Origin: Lytechinus pictus
Taxonomy: Eukaryota; Echinodermata; Echinoidea; Temnopleuroida; Toxopneustidae
Reading direction: 5' to 3'
Length of the DNA: 64,000 bases
Assembly (NCBI RefSeq): GCF_037042905.1
Contig: NW_026974141.1
Coordinates: 1,077,001-1,141,000, forward strand
The notes under the pieces are model-generated. The model was not told the origin of the DNA, did not search any database, and worked only from the letters and a program-made list of their open reading frames with translations. This document shows positions 33,285-44,400 of the stretch, in pieces. The position numbers and the translations under genes are program-made. Each line of letters begins with the position of its first letter. Position 1 is the first letter of the stretch.

Positions 33285-33690
33285 GTGGATAGAGGAAGAA
33301 GTGAAATTGATAGAGGAGGAAGTGGACAGTTGGGAGTCGAGTATTTTTTTTTAAATGAGCATAGTCCTGAAAAAGACAGTAAACCAGAAAAGGTTGAAGA
33401 GTTGAAGAGGCTTGAGTATTTGATAGATGAGTACTCCTGCTCTGCACTCCATTCGCCGACTCAAGCTAGCATCTTCTCCCCGGGATCTCCAATAATCCAA
33501 CTCAAGCCTCTTTAACTCTTTAACCTTTTCTGTTTTACAGTCATTTTCAGAACTACACACATTTTCAAGAAATATTACTCTAGGACCTACTCTCAAACTT
33601 CCAATTTCTCGCCTATCAATTTTACTTCTTCCGAAGAAAAAAATGGAAGATTGAGAGTATGTCCTAGAGTAATATATGACGATCTCGAGA
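33285..33690. repeat. Two overlapping inverted repeats
   Basis: Pair one: GATAGAGGAAGAAGTGAAAT...GGTTGAAGAGTTGAAGAGGC at 33288-33410 against GCCTCTTTAACTCTTTAACC...CTATCAATTTTACTTCTTCC at 33507-33632. Pair two: ATATTACTCTAGGACCTACTC at 33571 against AGTATGTCCTAGAGTAATAT at 33657-33676. The arms of pair two share sequence with the tail of pair one. Confidence 0.8.
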
Positions 33691-34586
33691 TGTTATGGTT
33701 TCTGGGCTTGACAGCTATGACATAGATTCCATATGTTGCTCGAGTAACTAGCGTTCACGCGCGTTAGTGACATCGGGTCCGGTCTGAGCGATTCTGGGCG
33801 ACCGCGCGTTTGTTAGCCGACACAGCCAGCATGCATTGGTGAACCACTTTCAATTCGCCATTCGGTTTTAGTCTGAAATGTATTAATTAAAAGGTTAAAC
33901 GTTATCACAATGTAATAAGATGGAAAAGGGGCTTCTCAAAGGTATATTTTACAGAGGGACATGTTCGTCAACAGACGCGAGGCTTACTCTGATATGCAAT
34001 TGCAATTGAATTTTTTTCATTTTTGACAATGGAAATGACAATTTTTAGGCAGAAAAGTGCCTTCATCGTTTACTTTTGTCCTTAAATATTTATCATTTTT
34101 CTACTTTAAGGGGGGCACATGGGGGGGGGGGGAAATCTCGTTTTGCCCCCCAAAAATTGTCTTTGGGGGGCAAGTGCCCCCCCCCTCCCCCCCCCCCGCT
34201 TCCGGCGCCCTTGATTATAGTGACTAGATTAGCTCTTTAGCATTAAAGAAATTTGAAAGTCGAAGGCTGACTGTGAATAGTCATTTTGAATTGCTGACGC
34301 TCAAATCTAGGGATCAATTTCAAGTGATAATCCGAATCTCTTTACATTCATAAGAAAAACGTTTTTTTAATAATTATAGCCTACAACGGTAATGATAGTG
34401 TTACAATGATCATGACCTTATGCTTATAGTATACAGGCATAGTATAGGCATAAATGCAAAATTAACGGCAATACCCGCCCAAAGTGTAAACAATGAAAAT
34501 AAATAACCCTCTTTAAGTTGCGCAAGAATCCTTTGATGAACACAAGCAAATATTTACTAATTGTATAAATATAATTTAATAGTCAT

Positions 34587-34690
34587 TTGGAAGCGCACAG
34601 GGGCGTTATGACATACTGGGATATGCGCTATATAAGAACTGCCTTATTATTATTATCATTATTATTATTATTAATATTATTATTATTTGC
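34587..34690 (+). repeat. SINE or LINE tail with ATT microsatellite
   Basis: GGGATATGCGCTATATAAGAACTGCC runs into an (ATT)n stretch at 34640-34690. The same GCGC-ATATAAG-then-ATT layout appears reversed at 26345. Confidence 0.55.
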
Positions 34691-34699
34691 TTACAGGAA

Positions 34700-35090
34700 A
34701 GAACACAGCGAGTTCTCCATTGTGTTCGCGTTGTCTTCAGTGTATTCAGAGTGTGAGTGTGTGTGTTAGGGTGGGTAAGTATATGTTCGCAGTGTGTCCC
34801 ATATTGGGGTTACAATGTGTTCACATAGTCTTCAGAGTGCGTTCGACGTGTGTTCTCAGTGTGCCCCACAGTGTGAAATATAATGTGAAATTACCACACA
34901 CTGTTAGAATATTAACAGTATGTACATCTTCACATAGTACACAGTGTGAACACACTGTGTACACTAACACTGTGGATGTATTTACACTGTGCAATTATCA
35001 TCAAACTGTTGCATATAAGCATTTTAGTGTGAAATACATCTTTACACAGTACACACTGTGAACACACTGTGTAACACTCTATTCTTTCCA
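34700..35090. repeat. CAGTGTG-rich low-complexity tract
   Basis: Dense variants of CAGTGTG, CACACTG and GTGTTC in both orientations, including the palindrome CACAGTGTGAACACACTGTG at about 34938 and 35046. The 124-codon frame across it mirrors this composition and is not supported as a gene. Confidence 0.75.
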
Positions 35091-35207
35091 GCACAGATCA
35101 TAGCACCCGGATAAAAGAGAGAGCGAGAGAGATTACACCCCCCCCCCCACCCTCGGTTTTTCTCGCGTTTTGATAATAGAACTTAATGCTGGTATTCCTT
35201 CCAATGC

Positions 35208-35312
35208 CCCAGTCTCACATGTGAAACCGACACCAGACCGATCAAAGATATTATGTTATTACCAATGACATATTGCCGATCGGTTTTGAATCGGTTTAGT
35301 TCGTGTGACTAG
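35208..35312. mobile_element. H94 hairpin element just upstream of the TIGAR-like start
   Basis: A single diverged H94 copy (GAAACCGACACCAGACCGAT ... CCGATCGGTTTTGAATCGGT) with the two halves in inverted orientation. It ends about 150 bp before the TIGAR-like initiation codon, so it probably lies in the promoter or 5' UTR. Confidence 0.8.
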
Positions 35313-35464
35313 CCGTAAAAACTTCCGACATCGAGAATGTCTTAGTCATTGTTCCATACTCACTCACTACATTGCAACAAGGACTGGTAAGAGGTACGTT
35401 AAACCAAGTTGAACTGATCATTAACCATTTGGAGGAAACAAGAAAGACATATTTCTTGATTAAG

Positions 35465-35496
35465 ATGGTGAAATTCATCCTCAGCCTCGCTCGACA
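35465..35496 (+). CDS. TIGAR: TIGAR-like exon 1
   Basis: This exon encodes MVKFILSLAR and the first two bases of the catalytic His codon. The donor is CGACA followed by GTGAGTAT, phase 2. This ATG gives the usual distance of about 10 residues to the RHG motif. An AG/GTAAGAGG-like site near 35390 might be a donor within the 5' UTR, but I cannot confirm it. Confidence 0.85.
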
Positions 35497-38400
35497 GTGA
35501 GTATATACAACTATATATTTCACCTCTATATAGGCATCAAACTCTATTTTTGTTGATCTAGAGATTTTTTTAAGTATAGGCCTTTGTACAGATGTCTCTC
35601 AATGAGATCAGCCCTAATTATTATGCCATTCATTGTGCCTATCTTACAATTTATTAACTTTGCTTCTAAATGTTTAATTTTGTTTAAAAGGAATGATCCA
35701 AGCTAAAAATATTTATATTCCAATAAATAGAGTAAAATTCACAAAGCAAAATGCTGAAAAATTGATCAAAATCGGATAACAAATAATAAAGTTATTGAAT
35801 TTTAAAGATTTGCATTATTCCGGTGAAACAGTTCTAGGCATGCCTTTATGAATATTCATTAGGTGGGCTGATGATATCATATCCCCATTTGTTCTTTTGT
35901 ATTTTATTATTTGAAATTAGGTTTATTCCAAAATTTTCTGCTAAGAACTTAAACGATTGGATTGACAACTGATTAAGTGCATTAGTTAATTTTATTGCCG
36001 CAACTTATTGTAATGGAGACACATGAAAAAATGAAACATTTATGATCTAAATAGCATAAGAAAAAGGAAAGTGGGGATGTGACATTATCAGCCCACCTAT
36101 TGAATATTCATGTCGATGTGCATATTTTCATAAACTTAAAAATTCAATAACTTTGTTATTCGTTATCCGATTTTGATGAAGTTTTCAGCATTTTGCTTTG
36201 TGAATGTTAACTTATTTATTTAGATATACCTATTTTCAGCCCGGACCATCCCTTTGAAATGATCGATCGTTTCATATCAAATTAACTATTGCTTTGCAAT
36301 GTATTTAACTGTGTGTTTTCTGTTTAATTGTATACAATGATGTGTGTAAAGAAAATAAAAAGAAAAAAAATCATTTTCGTGTGTAAAATCATTCATTGTA
36401 TAAAAACATTCGTTCATTTTATTAAACATTCCTGAAATAATATATAAATACAGCACATGCTTTGTGTGAGATGCCATCTAAAACGTGATACTTTATTTGT
36501 AATGAAAATGTTAAAATTGGAAAAATCTGGCTCCTGGCCCCCAAAAGATATTCATAATTCTATATTTTATATAATGCCAGTTTGCTGATCCTTTACCAAG
36601 ACTTTAAACACATTGGCTCGTATTCTGAAGTCAGGTTTAACATAGACCATGGTCTAACTCTGTGCTAAAGTTATGGGAAGCTAAAAGCGTCATTTTTTAA
36701 TTAAGTTATATGTTTCTTATTGTGCTCTTTCCTGATTCTTCAATGGTGAAGACAATCATCTATTTATACTTCCTAGGCAATTATAAATGATTTGAGAGCA
36801 AAATGAGCTGAAATATGATACCTCTACTGTTAGAGATTTATGTAACAATTGGCTATCCATACTTAAACCACAACTTTAAAACTGATTTTATGTTGAACCC
36901 GAATTCAGAATACGGGCCATTGTGGCAGTTTTTTAAGTCTTTGACAAGGCTACAATGAACTCATTCCCCCTCCTCTTTATCGTTAATATTTTGTCCATAC
37001 GATGCTCATTACCAGTAAGGTTGACTATGGGTTGACAGACCTACAAATAGTATATAAGTTATCCGCCTACATGCACCACACACACACTTACACACAATAA
37101 CAACAACAATATTTGCTTGCATATTTGTCTGTTTTTAAGTCGTATCCCAATAATGTGAAACATAAAATTTAATAACATTTTGGCAAAAGAAGCGTATTTT
37201 TTGTTGTTATTCAAAATGGTAAAAATTGCATTTTTTGCGCAAAACAAGGTCGCAAATACGCATCATTAATGTCTAAATGAGATTAGTCGTTGCTTAATGT
37301 CAACAAATACGTGATACAAATTTTTTTATATTGCCTTTGACATTTCTGTTTCATTTTTACGTTATCTTTTGTAATGTTCTGCAGCGGAGAGAGCACATTC
37401 AACCAAGCAAAACTTGTACAAGGTAATGAAAACTTATTAATGACTCATTGGGGAATTTGCAAGCTCCAAATTCTATGCTCTTGTTTTTTTTTTCTCGAAA
37501 TGAACGTTCCTATTTTAAGACGGCAACGGATCGTCATGCTACACATAAATAATATCATTGTCTTCTGTATTATCTTTTTCTCTGTCCGTCTCTCTCTTGT
37601 TCTCTCTAACCCGAGGCCTCCATCGCTTTCAAGCTCCAAGCTTAAGATGAAGGTCTCCCACATTTCTATATATATGTTCAGTAATTAAAGAAAATGTATA
37701 TAGATATATAATTTCACAGTACAGTTGATATTTTATAATGATTTATGTGCATTATTCATTATGTTTAAAAAAATATTTGCTTATTATGTAATATTGAAAA
37801 AAAATGTTATACTTGTATATTCTTTGTTTTTTGTTTAGAAATGTGGAAATAAAATAAATCAAATCAAATCAAATCTCTCTCTCTCCCCCATATATCTGTA
37901 TCTATCTATCTATCCTTTAACCTCTTCATTTCTTCTTCGTATTCTAGCAGTTTTTATCCCTTTCTCTGCACCTCTATAGTTCACCGTTTGATTTAAGATA
38001 TCATTTGAGCTGATTACATGTAATCCTATCATTTTCGAACCGCAGGACAAACTGACTCACCCCTATCGGGAGATGGCGTCCTCCAAGCGGAGAGTTTGGG
38101 CCATCGTTTAGCCAATGAGAAGATAGACTATGTTTACACGAGCGACCTCCTGAGAGCAGCACAGGTGAGAAAAGGAAATCTTTAAAAAAATAATTTCAAA
38201 ACAACTTTTTTTGTGCCCTTTGGAAAAATTGGTGATGCCGAAAAAATGTATCCGCCTGGAATCGAACCCGGCCACCCAGCTTTGAACGCCGGTGCCTTAA
38301 CCACTAGACCACAGAGACGGGTTAGTGGCTATGGCGACCCAAATCCGATTGACCGTCAGATATAAACAGATGTTCGACACCACCAATCAAATTTCCTTAA

Positions 38401-41400
38401 AGGACAAGTCCACCTCAACAAAAAGTTGATTTAAATAAAAAGATCCAACAAGCATAACACTGAAAATTTGATCAAAATCGGATGTAAAATAAGAAAGTTA
38501 TGACATTTTGAAGTTTCGCTTAATTTCACAAAACAGTTATATGCACATCCTGATCGGTATGCAAATGAGGAAGTTGATGGCGTCATCCACTCACTATTTC
38601 TTTTGTATTTTATTATATGAGATATGGAATATTCTAATTTTCTCCTCATTGTCAAGTGAAACGGTGATTAATTCCTCCCTGAACATGTGGAATTAGCATT
38701 GTTCAAGACTATATGGTTCAGTCAAGACGGTCCCTATGGTCAAATCTGTAAATAATGAAATATTGTATAATACAAACAATAAAAAACAAAAGAATTAGTG
38801 AGTGATGGACATCATCGACTGACTCATTTGCATGTCGGTGAGTTGTGCATATCACCGTTTTGTGAAAAATAAGCGAAACTTTAAAATGCCATAACTTTCT
38901 TATTTTACATCCGATTTTGATGAAATTTTCAGTGTTACGCTAGTTTGATTTTTCTCTACTTATTCAAATCAATATTTTGCTGGGGTGGACTTGACCTTTA
39001 AGTTTGTCGGGTGTAGATGAGTGCAGATAGCTCTGGGGAACTTTGATTTAAGCTCCGCCTACAATTGTTCTCTTTATTCATTTCTTTCACAATATATTTA
39101 AATAAAAAGTGTTGCCAAAGCTGTTGTACATATATAATTTCTCACATTTTGTATAATTTATCCAATACATGTACTGTATCTATAAGCAATAGCTTTGATC
39201 CAGCTGAGGCATGGCGGCTTGTCATTGTTCAAAACCCATCTACACCCGACAAAGGACATTTGATTGGGGGTGTCGAAAATCTGTCTATCTGACGGTCAAT
39301 CGGATCGGGGTCGCCCTAGCCACTAACCCGTCTCTGAGGTCTAGTGGTTAACAGGGTTAAGGCAATAATGTTCAAAGCTGGCGACCCGGGTTCGATTCCC
39401 GGCGGAGACATTTTTTCGGCACCACCAATTTTTCCAAATGGCATCTGGGGAACACTGATTTAAGCTACGCCTACCATTGTTGACTGTGAGCTTTATTGTA
39501 TCCCTGAAGAAGACGTGGGATTTACGTCGAAAATTTTGACTTGGAAATAAATCTGTTGGAACTAGTATAATGCGTTACCGCTTTGCCTCTTTTATATATA
39601 TATATATATATATCAAAAGTCTCTTGGTTTGTGCCTTTTTTCCGTGCACAATCGTAATTCAAATTTAAACACTATATCCGTATTCACTTTTTTTATTCTA
39701 ATGTCCATTTTATTGAAATAAATCTTTGCTTGAATTAAATGCAACCAGGTATATAGGCCGACATATTTTTTTCTCTCTTCATGAGTAAACTGATAAAATA
39801 TATTAAGAGCAAATCATCATGCAATATCAATAGCTGTGGAATTGGAAATATGAGCAATTTATTGATTTTTAGATATGGATGCGGGAGAAACAACGAATAG
39901 AAAGACGGCAACACAATGATCACTTTTTTTCCAAAACCATTTACAAAAACGCTAAAGTGACCATCTGATTGTAATTTTTTGCATGGTCAGCCCACCCCCC
40001 CCCCCCACACACACACTTTCGAAACCGTTCTGCGATCCCTGATTATTGTGTCGTATTTACGAAGCTTATAATTCTGCTTATTTTCCCACCACAGACAACC
40101 GAGCTCATTCTCCAATCTTTAAGGACGCCCCCACTCGATGTTGTAAAGGAAGTTGACTTCAGAGAGCGGGTGAGTGTTTTTAAACAATATTTCTTTTTTC
40201 TACATCTTCAGTTATCATTACTAATTTTGATAATACAGATCATTTTAGCAGGGGCGGATCCAGGATATTTGGAAAGGGGGGCACATTTTCCCGAGAAAAA
40301 AATTGACCAAAAAAAGGACTTCACTTTCAAAGGGGGGGGGGCACAATTTTGTTATAACGGCATTTTTACATTACAAATTTTAATTGTGCCTCTCAAAAGG
40401 GCGGGGCACGGGCCTGCTGTGCCGCCCCCCCCCCCCTGGATCCGCCAGTAATTCTATTTACTGGTGGCGATTTCTTATACAAATTCCTTTATCTTTATTT
40501 GCTATTAGGATTCAATAAAATCAAACTATTCAGTGTCCACAGTTTGATATAATATTTACACTTTCGATTTTGAGCGTTTTAATAAAGTGAATCACAATAA
40601 CAGTCCACTACGAAAACACATTGGCCCGTAATCTGAACTCGGGTTTAAATTAAACCCTGGTTTAAAGTTGTGGTGTAACTATGGAGAGCCAATTGGGACG
40701 CAAATCCTTAACAGTACACATCCAATTTATTAACTCACATGACACCCAAATTATTCATAATTATCTGGGAATGATAACTGAAGTATTTTTCTTCATTATG
40801 AAAGCAAAAGGAAAAAATAGTAAACATAATAAATATACAATATAAACAGAATTTCGAAATTGCTGGCTTCCCATAATTTTAGCACAAAGTTAGACCGTGG
40901 TCTAAGTTAAACCTGATTTCAGAATACGGGCCATAGTCTACACCTAGACTGCAGAGGTGTACGCAGTTTGGAATCGTATTCACACTGAACCACATCTTAA
41001 CGGACACTTATGCACATCAGCAAGGCATTTAATTGTTCTTTTATCTTGTATTCAAATAAACGGAAATGCAATACTCATTCTTGGTAACTAGCTTTGCACA
41101 CACAAAAAAACGTAGTCCTAAGTGTGAACACACCCAGTGACACCGTTCTGACCTAATATTCATCAGTTCTTTAACATCCATGCTAGATATTTAACTTAAC
41201 TGTGACGATTGCACAATCTTATCAATTTGTATTAAATCGACTAAATTTACCTGATTTTGTATTTTGTTCAAAATTAAATAAATAAAAAGAAATGACATGA
41301 TATCCATGGTTCTCTTCTTTCTTATTTTGACAGAGCTTTGGTGATAAGGAGGGCATTAAGATCTCTGAGTATAGAAGCTTTTTGTCTTCGGAAGGGCTGA

Positions 41401-44400
41401 CATTCCGTTCCCATGTTCCAAAGGGTGGTGAATCTTTTCAAGAGGTACGAAGCTTCGGAGTTTATCCTCTTTTTTTTAAGTTTCCATCATATAGATTTCA
41501 TTTTGAATCTACAGTGCGTATCAAAAATAAAGTTTACACTTAGAAATAATCCTTTAAAATAATATATTTGTAATATCCTGAAGCCTTTTCCACATTCATA
41601 CCTCGGTACAGATCTATTTAAGCATGACGATATAACTGTCGAAAAATCTTTGAATGAGCACCACTTATACTATTTAAAAGTTCGTGAAAAAAGATATGTG
41701 CAGAACTTATAGTGCTATGGATAAAAGTAGAAGTAAATCATGAAGAGCACGTGGACTTCAGCTAAGAAGATTGATTTGAAGATATCTTTTACCTTTTTAA
41801 CTTGTTTCCTTACCCAAACACTTCATATAGCGCCATTGCGTTCCGCCCCCTCCCCACACACGAGGCCATCGTGATTATATTTGCTTTTAATACACGGAGC
41901 TGTGATGAAATGGCTAAGCTTTTAAGCTTGATTTTAGGTTTGGGGAAAAGTGTAAAGAAACAAGTGCAATGTAAACCCACTAAGTGAAACAAAAAGAATG
42001 CTGGAGATTTCTGGAATTAACTTTTGTTTACATTTAGTTATGTCCTCAGATCCCACTGTGCTTGACTGTTAATTTGGGTGGCAAAGTTGTTACAAAATGT
42101 TAAAATGTATCTGTTAAAAAAAAATGCAAAATAAAAATATGAGAAACTTACTGCACAGTTTGTTAATAACCATTTTCCTTGACACAACGTGAAAATGAGC
42201 ATTTCTGCGCAAACTGATTACTCCGTACGAGCTTTACAAAAATGGACAGTGCTCACTCAAGTGTAATATCCTGTTAAAATTTTTACTTTCATTAGATGAG
42301 ACCCAAACCCAAGAGGATATGTGAAGGATTTAATCACCATTTGTATTTTTTTTTAATTCTCAGGACTTTATCAAAGTGTAAACCTTTTTTTATTGATATG
42401 CACTATATAGTGGATAAATGCTCCTTACATGCATCTTCCGATAATTCATTATGTTTCACCTATTTTGTTATTCGCCCACGTATCTACCCTTGTCATGATA
42501 ATACATAAATCTCAACAAAATAATCATTAAACAAAGGTTTGTAAGAAGACGAAACTTCATCAATCTCAGGATTTATGAGGCTATGAAAACAAAAGTATCG
42601 TGCATTCATTATATGCATTCATTCATAAAAGTGCCATGTATTCATTTTATATATAAAATCTGAGACATACATTTCTGATCCTTCTTTGTGATATAAGTTG
42701 TTATTTAATGAATATGAGGGACTAATTCATATCAATAAAAACGCTCTCGATTGGTTACATAATATGTTTCAGAATCGTTCTATCATTAGCAGTAAAGTTA
42801 GAATATATGAAGATATATTTACATTCAATGAACACTATAGGCATACTAAACTTGACGGACCCTACAAAGAAACCAAATCTTTTGTGACTAATTATAGGAA
42901 CGGAAAGTACCACTCCAACTGCCAATGCACTTTCATAGAGACAAAAAAGTAATTAATTAATATCCTAAGAATGGGATGACATTAAGTAATTCCTCAGTGT
43001 CTCTGCCATGATGAAAGCAATTGTTAGTTACAGCAACCTTGGAAATGATATGCATATTCTTTCAAATGATTGGTTAAGATAACATGTATAGCAGGGGGAA
43101 AAATACAGGGGGCCTCGTGCGATTTAGCTCCGGAAACTCAAAAGGAACTGAAGCCCTGAAAATTCCCGTTCGTTTTAATGTTTAGCTTATCCAATATTGT
43201 GTATAGAATTAGGAAAGTTGTAAAAAGTAGCCCCCGAAAACATGTAAAATTAAAATTAAAAAAACAAAATAAAAGTGGGGGCATAACCGGCTTGTCACCC
43301 CCCCCCCCTTGAGAGCCTTGTTTGTTTATTTTTTTTTTCAAGTGGAATACATCTAGCCTACACAGGAGAAGACCTCCCCCCCCCCCCTTTTTTTTTGCTT
43401 GTCAAATTTTGGTCTGACATTAATCACCATGATTCTGGAGGAAATACCTTTTTTTTAATCCATGCAGTCAGGGTTTTGAAGGGATGAGGGAGGGGGGGGT
43501 GCTGATTAACTTCGCAATCAGATGATAATTATTTTACGTTTTTTGTACACTTATTAAAGTGGGAGGGATGAGGGGCTTTTGCAGTTCCTGTCCGATATGT
43601 CAACGCTTTCCCCTTACTAATGTAAAGCCAGGGTTTTTTTTTGTCTTTCCTTTGCTATCAACTACTTTGAAATCATTTCTGACATGTCCGATTAATCCAG
43701 AGTAATGACATTAAGATATTTCACGTTTTTCAAAAAAGCAAAAAAATGTTGTTTTTTCATTTAAATACGACTCAAGTTTATGGGCTCGATGAGTGGATTG
43801 CGTGATACTTACTTTGCCACTTTCGAAATATACATTTTCCTTCAAGTTATTACACATTAAGTTTTGGAAGAAAGTAAATTTACATATAGGCATACTTGAA
43901 ACATATCCTAATACCACTCCAGTCAATGGGTTTGATGAGTTCAATTACTAAGTTCGCCACTTTCGGAATATATAAATTTTATTTTTAGCTACTAGTATTA
44001 CACATTGATTTGAATTGGAGGAATGGTAATGACATTTCCAGTTCAAAGATTGAGCTAAAACTTAGGATCTATAAAACTGGTTTCATGAACGTAAGGAATA
44101 TTATGGAGTAAAACTTTAATACAATATTCACGATTGTTAGCTATCATAATAGTCTGCGGCACAGACCCGAATTGAAAGCCTGGATTAACAAATGGGTCTT
44201 TACATAAGACTAGCAAATATAAAACTTGCTGTTTCAATTTCTGAGCGAGAGTGTCTTACAAAAGCATGTTTATTGAATCATTGTATTATCTGATTATTGT
44301 AGCGAAGAAAACTAAGCAAAATTGTATTATTTTTGCAAAGAAAACTTTATATCTAATGACATATCAATATCCTGCCATCTTTTGACTTGTTTATTACCAA

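Larger units (their letters stand above)
32260..34208. mobile_element. Possible large G-tract element with GGCGCCGGAA-like ends
   Basis: GCGCGCCGGAACACTTTCAG at 32258 with a G10 tract is mirrored by GCTTCCGGCGCCCTTG at 34199-34214 with C and G tracts just inside. The interval holds one unassigned 119-codon frame and a nest of hairpins at 33285-33690. Whether this is one element or two chance ends is open. Confidence 0.4.
38213..39445. mobile_element. Composite inverted repeat with a tRNA-like sequence in each arm, split by a TTAA MITE
   Basis: The outer arms GTGCCCTTTGGAAAAATTGG (38213) and CCAATTTTTCCAAATGGC (to about 39443) are inverted. Reading inward, each arm holds a tRNA-like block, then a block containing CCGATTGACCGTCAG and its mirror. 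A TTAA-family 1 element is inserted between the arms. A direct repeat, TTTGATTTAAGCTCCGCCTAC at about 39041 and CTGATTTAAGCTACGCCTAC at about 39454, suggests more than one insertion step. It lies in intron 3 of the TIGAR-like gene. Confidence 0.8.

Noticed and set aside
34690..35061. 124-codon Cys/Val-rich frame
   Set aside because: Driven by CAGTGTG repeats; no signal peptide or conserved cysteine pattern.
41512..42080. Second mariner-like element starting TACAGTGCGTATC
   Set aside because: Only the left end is visible; no mirrored right end found, so not called as an element.
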